A DNA stretch of 64,000 nt from Mariniphaga sp040772505 (GTDB lineage: Bacteria; Bacteroidota; Bacteroidia; Bacteroidales; Prolixibacteraceae): positions 934,368 through 998,367 of the forward strand of contig JAXGYA010000001.1 of assembly GCA_040772505.1 (NCBI GenBank), given 5' to 3'. The position numbers and the translations under genes are program-made. The notes beneath the pieces were generated by a model, which was given only the letters and a program-made list of their open reading frames with translations, had not been told where the DNA came from and made no database searches. Of the stretch, positions 41,903-49,931 are shown in pieces (position 1 is the stretch's first letter; each line of letters opens with the position of its first letter).

Positions 41903-41934
41903 AAAAGCAGGCAAAATTTCCTTTGCCTGCTTTT
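41903..41934 (-). terminator. Intrinsic terminator after the SusD gene
   Basis: On the minus strand aaaagcaggcaaa (41934-41922) pairs perfectly with tttgcctgctttt (41915-41903) around a 6-nt loop, and the strand continues into a run of T (ttaatttttttttt). This is a classic Rho-independent terminator. Its end is about 24 nt before the next gene in the same direction, so it may also work as a partial terminator that lowers expression of the ceramidase genes. Confidence 0.88.
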
Positions 41935-41953
41935 AAGTCTATATTTAAGTAAC

Positions 41954-43606
41954 TTAATAGGGCTTATTTGTTCCCTGCAGCACCCATATTTTTGACCAGG
42001 CGCTGTTTTTTGTTTCATCAATTCCGCGATAAGATGTGTCTTCCAGTCTTTCAATAGCTGCTTTTGCGTTCACTTCATTTTTAGCTATCTCATTATCTGC
42101 ATGATAATACCATCTGATGGGCAGAACTTTCCTTTTTGCAAGGGGACCGGTTTTTAAATCCGGCAGTCCGGTTCTTCTCCAGTCAAACCATGCCTCTTGT
42201 GTGGCTGTCCAACTGGCAATCCATTTTTGCTCTATGATGCTTTCCACTCCGTTGTATGGTACGTTTGCGATATAGCTGTCAAACATGTCGCCCACACCCC
42301 ATGCATTGAGGGATTCCCTGATACCGGAAGCATAATATTCGGCGGGGTTTCCGCCAATCATATTGCGTTCGGCTGCTTCTGCAAGAATCTGATTCACCTC
42401 TGCTGCTGACATCAGTCGCATTAAAACCAGCGGATCAGCGGTTTTCTTATACCGGTCGTTTAAGTGTGAAACATATGGATTCACAGTTCCCTGAGCAGGA
42501 TTTGCTTCATTCATATTGGCAATCTGCACCCTCGAATGGGAAATAGGCACACCAACGTAGTCGCCAAACTGAACTTCCATTGAATTATTATCCTCAAAAC
42601 TATCAACTTTATCCTGAGATACTTCCCGTTTCCCATCTACAATCTGGTCAACGTTTGTGCCACCTACAAGAGTCAGGGGATATTGTGCCTTGTTTGCCCA
42701 AAGCGGAAGTCGCGGGTCATTGTAGTCTAACATTACATCAACAAGAGTTCTGGCCATTTTCACACGCATATATGCTCCGTCGGGTGAAATGTCATAAACT
42801 GTGTTCAAGCCATTTGAAGTTCCTGCGGAAGTTCCGATAAAACTGATATTGGCATCATCGGCAGCCGATGTTATTATCGGGTATTTGCCCGGGTCTCCTG
42901 CAATTCTGGCAATCCCGTTTTTTGCAGTTTCAGGCTCTTTTGCCTGAAGTCTCATATAGTACCTCAGCGCCAATGAATTTGCAAATTTTTGCCATTTTGC
43001 CGGATTTCCGCTGTAGAGCACATCTTGTTTTGGCACAACGTTTTTATACTCTGCCGCACTTTTTGAAAGCAGCATATTTGCGGTGTCCAAATCTGCAAGA
43101 ATTCCCATATAGATATCTTTCTGGGGGTCAAAGACAGGTTTGTAAAAATCGGGACCTTTTTTAACCTTTAGCGCTTCTTTATAAGGGGCATCTCCCCAAA
43201 TATCGGTAATCAAACCAAAAGTGTATGCCCGGATGATTCTTGCAACGCCTTCGTGAAATTCATACTTATTATGAATGGCTTTTTTGATGAATTCATCGTT
43301 ATTGATTAATAGGCTGTAATAACCATTCCAGCTGTGGGAAAGAACGGTCCAGTCATAATTGTTATAACCTCCGAACCATCCGGTTTTCTGGGTATGCTGC
43401 ATGATGCCGGAGATGTCTCCGAAACCAATGCCGTAAACTGTTTGTCCCAAACTGACTGTAACAGTTGACATTAAAAAATTGAGATCGGCTACTTCCGGAT
43501 CTACTGCATTTGGGTTGATATTCAGTTCGTCAAGGTCTTTGCATGAAATCACAAAACCAAATACCAGCGCCAGTGCTATGCTAATTTTATTTTTAATTTT
43601 ATACAT
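41954..43606 (-). CDS. susD: SusD/RagB-family nutrient-binding outer-membrane lipoprotein
   Basis: This 550-residue lipoprotein has a signal ending GFVISCKDLDELN, the usual start of the SusD-like-2 group, with NINPNAV after the cysteine. The TPR-like helical core is suggested by WNGYYSLLINNDEFIKKAIH, RIIRAYTFGLITDIWGDAPY and KWQKFANSLALRYYMRLQAK; a typical late motif is IIEQKWIASWTATQEAWFDW. It forms the lid of the SusC channel encoded 18 nt upstream and captures the ligand at the cell surface. This subgroup is often tied to peptides or modified glycans rather than starch. Confidence 0.93.
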   Translation of the reverse strand: MYKIKNKISIALALVFGFVISCKDLDELNINPNAVDPEVADLNFLMSTVTVSLGQTVYGIGFGDISGIMQHTQKTGWFGGYNNYDWTVLSHSWNGYYSLLINNDEFIKKAIHNKYEFHEGVARIIRAYTFGLITDIWGDAPYKEALKVKKGPDFYKPVFDPQKDIYMGILADLDTANMLLSKSAAEYKNVVPKQDVLYSGNPAKWQKFANSLALRYYMRLQAKEPETAKNGIARIAGDPGKYPIITSAADDANISFIGTSAGTSNGLNTVYDISPDGAYMRVKMARTLVDVMLDYNDPRLPLWANKAQYPLTLVGGTNVDQIVDGKREVSQDKVDSFEDNNSMEVQFGDYVGVPISHSRVQIANMNEANPAQGTVNPYVSHLNDRYKKTADPLVLMRLMSAAEVNQILAEAAERNMIGGNPAEYYASGIRESLNAWGVGDMFDSYIANVPYNGVESIIEQKWIASWTATQEAWFDWRRTGLPDLKTGPLAKRKVLPIRWYYHADNEIAKNEVNAKAAIERLEDTSYRGIDETKNSAWSKIWVLQGTNKPY

Positions 43607-43624
43607 GATATCTGTTTTTATCGG

Positions 43625-46600
43625 TTAAAAGGAAAAACTTAATTTGAATCCAAACGGTATAACCCAGGGTTCAGCATTATAGCGTTCAACTCCATGCTTG
43701 AAACTTCCGCCTGCTACCGATTGATAAGCTCTTTCAGGGTCAACACCCATGCCCGGATTCTTTGTCCAGAGCATAATGTTGCGGCTGTAAACAGAGAGAT
43801 TCACATCCTGTATTCCCCAGTTTTGGGTAATTTTGCGGGGCACCTGATAGTTCAGTGCAATTTCCCGCAATTTGATATAATCGGCATCAAAAAGGTTGGC
43901 TTCTCCTAAATCCCAGGGGTAGCTCATCACATAAGGACGAAATTCAGTTCCCTCATCACCGAGGTTTTCTTTGATGAGAATAAAATTGCCGTCGGCATCA
44001 TATTCTCCATATACACCGGGTGCAAAAACCCCGTCATTAGTACCAATTCCTGTGAAGAAGTCGTTGTAAAATCCGCCAAACTCTTTGGTTGGTCCGCCAA
44101 TTGGACGAGGATTGTCTGAATAGATAAATCTGTCTGCGTTGGCAAGAACCCAATCACTGAGCGCTTTGCTTGGCACTTCACCCATCCCTTCCGGGGGAAC
44201 AATCATTTCATTTAACCAGGTATTGGATACAACTCCTTCGGTCAGGTATCTCCATGTTTGTGAAACGTACTGTCCTCCGGACCTCCAGTCAAAAGTCATA
44301 CTCAGCCTGAAATTTTTATAGGATAATGCGGTCTGAAGCCCCATGATGAAGTCAGGATTATAGTTTCCAACCAGCGAATAATTATCTTCTGCTTCCCACT
44401 CGGCATCTTCACTGCCCAAAGGTAGCAGCGGATAATTATAATACTTTGATTTCGTGTCAGTTACCCTGCGGATTTTCCGTGTATAAAGGTTGCCTAACAA
44501 TCCATCCTGTCCTTCTGATTCATTTTTAATATAAGTCATGTTTTTAACTCTGGCTTCATTCCAGTGTTCAAGAAATTCAACACCTTCGGTGAGTTCCATC
44601 AACCAGGTTTTATTGGTTGAAAAGTTGAGATTCAGATCCCATGTCCAGTCGCCGGTTTTAACTGGCGTCACTCCCAACATCCATTCCCATCCTTTGCTGG
44701 TGAGCAATCCGGCATTTATATTAACACCTGATGCGCCTGAAGAACCTGCAAGCGGTGCAAAGAAAATCTGATTTCGGTTTTCTTCCACATAATAGGTTCC
44801 CTCAAACCGGAGCCGGTTGTTCAATGCACGTATATCCAGACCCAATTCATAGGATGTTGCTTCTTCCGGCATGAGGTTCGGATTCAGCTCGCTGAAGGGT
44901 TTGCTCAAACGAATTGCATCACCCCACTGTCCTGCATTTCCATAAGTTGCATATAAACTGTAGGGGCTGGTGTCGTTACCTACCTGAGCAATTCCGCCTC
45001 TGATTTTGAAAAGGTCAATGCTCCTGCCCATGTCAACCATGTCGTTAATGAGGAAGCTGAGCGAAGCAGACGGGTAGAAATAGGAACGGTTATTTGAAGG
45101 CAGTGTACTTGACCAGTCATTTCTTGCAGTTGCATCGAAGTAAATCATGTCTTTCCATCCTAAGTTTACCAGCGCATAAACACTGTTGATTGCCCTTTGT
45201 GCTCTGGAATTGTAGTATGAAAGTGAGTTGTTCTCAATATTCTGAATGGTATAGAGATAAGGGACAATTAAACCGGATCCTGCTTGTGCTGAATTGCTCA
45301 CGGATGACCAGCTGGCATACAGGAGGTTACCTCCTGTAGAAGCTGTGAGGGAGAAGTCGCCCCAGTTGTTTTTATAAGTAGCCAGCATGTCGGCATTGGT
45401 TTCCGTGCTTTCACTGGTGGCAATTCCGTAAGTTCCGTTATTTGGTTCCTTTGAGTATCCCGGGTCCATTTTGGTTTCTCTAACCAGATCTGACCTGTTC
45501 AGTGCATATCGTGCCATGACACTGAATTCGGGAGTAATTTCCCAGTTTGCCATCACATTCCCGATCAGCCGGTTGCGATTAAAGCTGTTGTTAATACCAT
45601 AAGCCAGATAGTATGGGTTTTCAAATTCACCACCAATGGTTTTCACTTCGTTAGCACCCAGTTTATAATCCTTTAAGGTCAGGATATCCACGCTGGGAGG
45701 AGTCCATGCTGCCCATTGCAACGGATTGGTTCCGCGTTCCTGAGTGGCAGGGCGGTTATCAGCCCAGTTTTTTGTGTAATTAATATCAGTGCTTACTGTG
45801 AATCCTCTCTTTACTTCTGAAGTAGCTGAAAGGGTAATATTGTTTCGGTTGAGATCGGAGTTTGGAACCAATCCCTTATTCGTCATATTTGACAAACCGA
45901 GCCTGTAGTTAACCTTATCGGTATTGCTTGAGATAGAAACGCTGTTTGTGGTTGTAAAAGCGTTTTTATTGATGAAATTTTTGTAGTTATCCGGATAAGA
46001 AACCAGTTCGGTCGGGATGCGTTGTCCGTTGGCATCAAGCGGAGCAAAGGGTTGAACCTGCCAGTATCCTTTATCCAGTTCAGGACCTGCACCAGCAGCT
46101 TCTGCCGGGCTAAACGGAGGAATAATTCCGTCTGCAAAATTATCCGGTGTGTAAGAGCGGGCGCCAAATCCAAAACGGGTTTGAACATCCAGATATCTCG
46201 AAGGAATATCAAAAACGGTGTTGGAAACCACTTCAATTCTCATCCCTTCTTTACGCGATGCTTTTTTAGTGGTAATTAGAACCACACCATTACCTGCACG
46301 TGTTCCGTATAGAGCAGCTGCACTGGGACCCTTCAGAATGGAGATACTTTCAATGCTTTCGGGGTCTATATCTGAAATTGCGCTACCGTAGTCAACGCGG
46401 TTGTCTCTTCCAAAACCCCCCACGTTACCCACACCGCTGGTCATTGGTACGCCGTCAACCACATATAGCGGCTGATTGTCGGTGCTCAGTGAAGTGGCTC
46501 CGCGAATAATCATACTGACCGAAGATCCGGCCCCACCGGTAGAGTTGATGGTTACCCCGGTAACTTTACCCGCCATGGAGGTCAGCAGGTTTTCGTTTAC

Positions 46601-47059
46601 AACTTTTGAAAGTTCCTCGGAACTAACTTTACCGACCGAATATCCGAGAGATTTCTCTTCACGCCTGATACCTAATGCGGTAACAACAACTTCTTCTAAC
46701 GCTTCAATGCTCTCTTCCATCACAACATTGATGGTGTTTCTTCCCTGAACAGGAATTTCCTGAGTGCTGAAGCCGATAAAAGAGAAAACAAGCGTGGCAT
46801 CGGGAGCCACATTGATACTGTAGTTTCCATCCATGTTGGTTACTGTTCCCACAGATGTCCCCTTAACTACAATACTGACGCCCGGTAGTCCAAGTCCGTC
46901 AGCAGCAGAAGTAACCGTTCCCGAAATCGTGACAGATGCCTGTTCAACAGGATTGATGCCTGCCTGAATATCAGAAAAGCCAAATAGCAAAAAGGCTAAA
47001 GCTAAGAAAAAGGTACTCAAGCCTTTGCCTCTGTTTTTTTGTGAGTTCTTAATTTTCAT
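43625..47059 (-). CDS. susC: SusC/RagA-family TonB-linked outer-membrane transporter
   Basis: This 1144-residue TonB-dependent transporter has a long signal region (to about residue 33). A carboxypeptidase-regulatory-like domain follows (VTISGTVTSAADGLGLPGVS, NMDGNYSINVAPDATLVFSF), then the SusC box EALEEVVVTALGIRREEKSL. The plug has LLTSMAGKVTGVTINSTGG, MIIRGATSLSTDNQPLYVVD and SIEILKGPSAAALYG-type sequence. The barrel ends WVIPFGFKLSFSF with terminal Phe. It pairs with the SusD lipoprotein downstream. The energy comes from TonB/ExbBD encoded elsewhere. Ligand is unknown; the nearby hydrolases suggest an acylated or amidated compound. Confidence 0.95.
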   Translation of the reverse strand: MKIKNSQKNRGKGLSTFFLALAFLLFGFSDIQAGINPVEQASVTISGTVTSAADGLGLPGVSIVVKGTSVGTVTNMDGNYSINVAPDATLVFSFIGFSTQEIPVQGRNTINVVMEESIEALEEVVVTALGIRREEKSLGYSVGKVSSEELSKVVNENLLTSMAGKVTGVTINSTGGAGSSVSMIIRGATSLSTDNQPLYVVDGVPMTSGVGNVGGFGRDNRVDYGSAISDIDPESIESISILKGPSAAALYGTRAGNGVVLITTKKASRKEGMRIEVVSNTVFDIPSRYLDVQTRFGFGARSYTPDNFADGIIPPFSPAEAAGAGPELDKGYWQVQPFAPLDANGQRIPTELVSYPDNYKNFINKNAFTTTNSVSISSNTDKVNYRLGLSNMTNKGLVPNSDLNRNNITLSATSEVKRGFTVSTDINYTKNWADNRPATQERGTNPLQWAAWTPPSVDILTLKDYKLGANEVKTIGGEFENPYYLAYGINNSFNRNRLIGNVMANWEITPEFSVMARYALNRSDLVRETKMDPGYSKEPNNGTYGIATSESTETNADMLATYKNNWGDFSLTASTGGNLLYASWSSVSNSAQAGSGLIVPYLYTIQNIENNSLSYYNSRAQRAINSVYALVNLGWKDMIYFDATARNDWSSTLPSNNRSYFYPSASLSFLINDMVDMGRSIDLFKIRGGIAQVGNDTSPYSLYATYGNAGQWGDAIRLSKPFSELNPNLMPEEATSYELGLDIRALNNRLRFEGTYYVEENRNQIFFAPLAGSSGASGVNINAGLLTSKGWEWMLGVTPVKTGDWTWDLNLNFSTNKTWLMELTEGVEFLEHWNEARVKNMTYIKNESEGQDGLLGNLYTRKIRRVTDTKSKYYNYPLLPLGSEDAEWEAEDNYSLVGNYNPDFIMGLQTALSYKNFRLSMTFDWRSGGQYVSQTWRYLTEGVVSNTWLNEMIVPPEGMGEVPSKALSDWVLANADRFIYSDNPRPIGGPTKEFGGFYNDFFTGIGTNDGVFAPGVYGEYDADGNFILIKENLGDEGTEFRPYVMSYPWDLGEANLFDADYIKLREIALNYQVPRKITQNWGIQDVNLSVYSRNIMLWTKNPGMGVDPERAYQSVAGGSFKHGVERYNAEPWVIPFGFKLSFSF

Positions 47060-47082
47060 ATTATTATATTATTTAGTTAGTT

Positions 47083-48015
47083 TTACTTTACTACCTCAAA
47101 ACTCAGAATAAGCGCATGTGTATTTACACCAATTGCCTTATCGGAAGCAGCCATAAACATTACCAATTGCATTCTTGTGTCTGTAATAGTTCTCAGAACA
47201 ACTTTACTTTGAAAATCTCTGAATCCGATAAACTCAGTACCTGAGAAATCGAGTGTCATTGTATTAGGGAAAGATACACCACCATATACTGACGGAACAA
47301 CATAATCTTCTTTTTCAACAAAGGTAAAGGTGGCATTAGCTTCAGGTGTATATTTTGCAATGCATAAGCCAAAGTCTTTGCCATTCATGTTGATTATATC
47401 TTTTCCATTATTGAGGACTATTTGATATACCAGTCCGCCAAAAGCTGCGCCATCTTCTTTCACGTCATGTTTGTATGAACCGTCAAAAAAGAAGGTGTAT
47501 TCGTCTTTGTAAACATCGGGCATTCCAATTTGCCCAAATGCTCCGTCGGGAAGAGGAGTAAGTTTGGGGTCTGCTGTTGTTAGATTTGCATCGGCATTGG
47601 CTAAATAATCACCTAATGTACCGTGCGCCGATGAAAGCTTCCATGTTTTGCCTTTTGTAGCTGTCGATCCACCCGTGAGCAATACATAAGGCGTTACTGC
47701 AACCGCAATTGTAATTGTTTCAGTTACTGAATTTCCCTGGCTGTCTTTGGCTGTTAAAACGACATCATAATAACCGCCGTCTTTATACACATGTACCGGT
47801 TCTTTGTCGGTACTTGTATTTCCGTCGCCAAAATCCCATTCCCAGCTCACCGCACTATGGGTTAGTGCAACAAAAGCTGCCTGCTTCCCGTCAATGCTGT
47901 TGTGTATGACAGCAGAAAGCGGAAATTCGGGCCGCGTTTCCTCATCTGCACATGATGGCAAAAGCAATACCACCAGCGAGAGAATAAATGTTAAAAAAAT
48001 CAACTTCTTTTTCAT
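47083..48015 (-). CDS. PKD-domain surface lipoprotein of the SusCD locus
   Basis: This 310-residue lipoprotein has a signal ending LLLPSCADEE. Residues ~30-105 form a PKD domain with the signature VSWEWDFGDGNTSTDKEPVH and YYDVVLTAKDSQGNSV. The rest is a beta-rich domain beginning TATKGKTWKLSSAHGTLG and including DEYTFFFDGSYKHDV, a pattern seen in surface binding proteins of polysaccharide-utilization loci. It lies 23 nt upstream of susC, whereas such proteins usually follow susD. It probably holds the ligand of this SusCD pair at the surface. Confidence 0.8.
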   Translation of the reverse strand: MKKKLIFLTFILSLVVLLLPSCADEETRPEFPLSAVIHNSIDGKQAAFVALTHSAVSWEWDFGDGNTSTDKEPVHVYKDGGYYDVVLTAKDSQGNSVTETITIAVAVTPYVLLTGGSTATKGKTWKLSSAHGTLGDYLANADANLTTADPKLTPLPDGAFGQIGMPDVYKDEYTFFFDGSYKHDVKEDGAAFGGLVYQIVLNNGKDIINMNGKDFGLCIAKYTPEANATFTFVEKEDYVVPSVYGGVSFPNTMTLDFSGTEFIGFRDFQSKVVLRTITDTRMQLVMFMAASDKAIGVNTHALILSFEVVK

Positions 48016-48105
48016 AGAATTTTAAGATTAAAAGTTACTAAAATAAATTTCACGACAATCTCATTAAAATGTTTTACAAAAAGTTATGTATAAGTTTCAA
48101 AGTCG

Positions 48106-49458
48106 TTAAAGAATTTTTTCAGAATTTGAAACAAACATTCTTGTGCTTTTTGAATATTTTTCTCCGTTTAAATCCTTGTATATCAAGTCAACATAAAAAG
48201 CGCGAAAACCTGTTTCAGGATATTTGACGGAAACAAATATTTCATTCGCCGGTTCGGTTTCAACGGGGTTTTCAATAAATTCATTATCACGGAAATCACG
48301 ATCTTCCGAATCACACACCCATAACTTAACATTACTTAGTTTGCTTTCGGTTGCTTTGATTTTAACGGTTATCCCGTCACTGCCTTCTTCAATTTCCCAT
48401 GACAATTCAGGATGTTTTTGCTTCTGAAGGGTTTCTCCCCAAAATGCGCTCAATGCCTGCAATGCCTGTCTTTTATCTCCCAGTCCGTGCCCTGCATTGG
48501 GAACATAGTGGAGATAATTTTCTCCGGGAATTTCAGAGATGTAATGCTTAATTGCATCGGCAGGCCAGTATTCGTCGTTTGTTCCGTTGAGAATAAGTTT
48601 TGGCATTGTCAGTTTGTCTCTGTAGGAAAACGGGTCAATCATGGCAACAAGTTCTCTTCCGTCAGGGGTGTCAACATCCTGAGCAATTCCAAGTTTCACG
48701 TAGTCTTCAATCTGAATGCTGTAATCGCCCCATGCCTCCACATGATAGCTGATACTTTTGGGCATGTTCAGCATGTCGATAACCATTGGGGCAATTGCCT
48801 CAACGCGCGGGTCGCTTGCGCCGGTCAGCCAGGTGGTCCAGCCGCGTTTTGATCCTCCCGAAACGAGAAAGCTATTGATTTCATGGTTCAAATTTTCCTT
48901 TGAAAAAGCCTGAACAGCATCCATGGAGCGCACTGCGCTTTTAACCATGGGAAACAGAAGCGGCCATGAAAAATCTTTATCCTCCCGGTAGTTGTGAAGT
49001 GTGTATGAAATCAGTGCATCTTCGGTGAGTTTGTCATATAAAGGCTGATTGGGCACCTGCGAAACTATTGCCACTATTGAATTGTTTTTTTGGGCAATCA
49101 TTGCCATTGCTTTTGTTGTGCCGTCATCTGCCTTTTTCCAGTTTGGCATCCCGTTTTTATTGCTCCCGCCGTTGATAAAAAGCAAGGCGCCGTGGTAACT
49201 GATTTTTTCGGGCACGATAACTGAAACCTGATGCCGCCAGGTGTGCTCCCGCCACTTTTGTGAGGTTACCAGCAGGTTGTAAACTTTTATGCCTTCAGCT
49301 TCCTGAGAATCTTTTATCTCCCACGAAAATGTCTTGTCATCGTTCTTCAGGTATGAATCAAGCGCCGTTTCGGGCGTAATAACTTTCTGCGGCTGACATG
49401 CCGCTAACGACAAAATGATGAGAAAGGAAAAGCTCAAATGTTTAATAATATACTTCAT
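48106..49458 (-). CDS. PhoPQ-activated pathogenicity-related (PqaA-type) serine hydrolase lipoprotein
   Basis: This 450-residue lipoprotein has a signal ending ILSLAACQPQ. It belongs to the PhoPQ_related (PqaA) alpha/beta-hydrolase family. The nucleophile Ser is in FLVSGGSKRGWTTWL, the Asp in LNGTNDEYWPADA and the His in YVPNAGHGLGDKR. Other family landmarks are HQVSVIVPEKISYHGALLFI and VVIDMLNMPKS-type sequence. Distant relatives include acetyl and glucuronoyl esterases, though a defined substrate is lacking for PqaA itself. It is 90 nt upstream of the PKD lipoprotein in the same direction and may belong to the SusCD locus or have its own promoter. Confidence 0.85.
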   Translation of the reverse strand: MKYIIKHLSFSFLIILSLAACQPQKVITPETALDSYLKNDDKTFSWEIKDSQEAEGIKVYNLLVTSQKWREHTWRHQVSVIVPEKISYHGALLFINGGSNKNGMPNWKKADDGTTKAMAMIAQKNNSIVAIVSQVPNQPLYDKLTEDALISYTLHNYREDKDFSWPLLFPMVKSAVRSMDAVQAFSKENLNHEINSFLVSGGSKRGWTTWLTGASDPRVEAIAPMVIDMLNMPKSISYHVEAWGDYSIQIEDYVKLGIAQDVDTPDGRELVAMIDPFSYRDKLTMPKLILNGTNDEYWPADAIKHYISEIPGENYLHYVPNAGHGLGDKRQALQALSAFWGETLQKQKHPELSWEIEEGSDGITVKIKATESKLSNVKLWVCDSEDRDFRDNEFIENPVETEPANEIFVSVKYPETGFRAFYVDLIYKDLNGEKYSKSTRMFVSNSEKIL

Positions 49459-49565
49459 GTTTTTTTTAGAGATTAATTGTTTATTGTTTTGCTTTGACTC
49501 TGTTTTATTTATTTGTTTAAACCCGTAATATCACAATTTACGAAATAATTCAAATTAAAAGTTAA

Positions 49566-49596
49566 AATAAGTAAAAAAACATCTCTTTTACTTATT
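49566..49596. repeat. 11-bp inverted repeat upstream of narK
   Basis: aataagtaaaa (49566-49576) and ttttacttatt (49586-49596) are exact reverse complements separated by 9 nt. AT-rich composition and position 336 bp before narK leave open a regulatory or a structural role. Confidence 0.7.
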
Positions 49597-49765
49597 GAAT
49601 TTTGGTGTTTTTTGATGACATTTTAACTTTTTATCTAAAAAATTGCTTTTTATCACACAAATTTAAGTTAAAAAAACAAAAAACCTAAGTTTTTTAAAAA
49701 AATCGTGTTGACCACAACTAACAGAATGTAATTACAGGTAATTACTCTATCACAGGTACAGTCAT

Positions 49766-49777
49766 AATTTCGAAATT
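49766..49777. promoter_or_regulatory. Candidate operator palindrome upstream of narK
   Basis: aatttcgaaatt is a perfect 12-bp palindrome centred about 58 bp before the predicted narK transcription start, a position suited to an activator dimer. It does not resemble the FNR site TTGAT-N4-ATCAA. The regulator is unknown. Confidence 0.4.
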
Positions 49778-49793
49778 GTCTTTAAACCTAAAA

Positions 49794-49824
49794 TTGAAAT
49801 TTTTAAAATTTAGTATTATGTTTG
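49794..49824 (+). promoter_or_regulatory. Bacteroidota-type promoter for narK
   Basis: A TTG (49794-49796) is followed after 20 nt by TATGTTTG (49817-49824), a good -33/-7 match. Transcription would start near 49829, leaving a leader of about 100 nt before ATG 49932. Confidence 0.55.
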
Positions 49825-49931
49825 AGCCATAATAAGGCGATAACAATTTTGTGAAATATAACATCAATTCAATTATTTTTGAAACAAATATTGCAGCAAT
49901 TTAAACTTAAGTCTGTTCTAAAAGTTAAAAA

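Larger units (their letters stand above)
49459..49931. other. Divergent control region between the PqaA-like gene and narK
   Basis: This 473-bp AT-rich stretch has no gene. It holds three symmetrical elements on the narK side: an 11-bp inverted repeat (49566-49576 with 49586-49596, arm aataagtaaaa), a 7-bp pair gtaatta/taattac (49728-49745) and the palindrome aatttcgaaatt (49766-49777), followed by the narK promoter. A repeated acaggta occurs at 49734 and 49753. Confidence 0.6.

Noticed and set aside
49459..49931. tRNA or structured RNA in the long intergenic region
   Set aside because: No cloverleaf arms, CCA end or GC-rich conserved stems; the region is AT-rich with short palindromes only.
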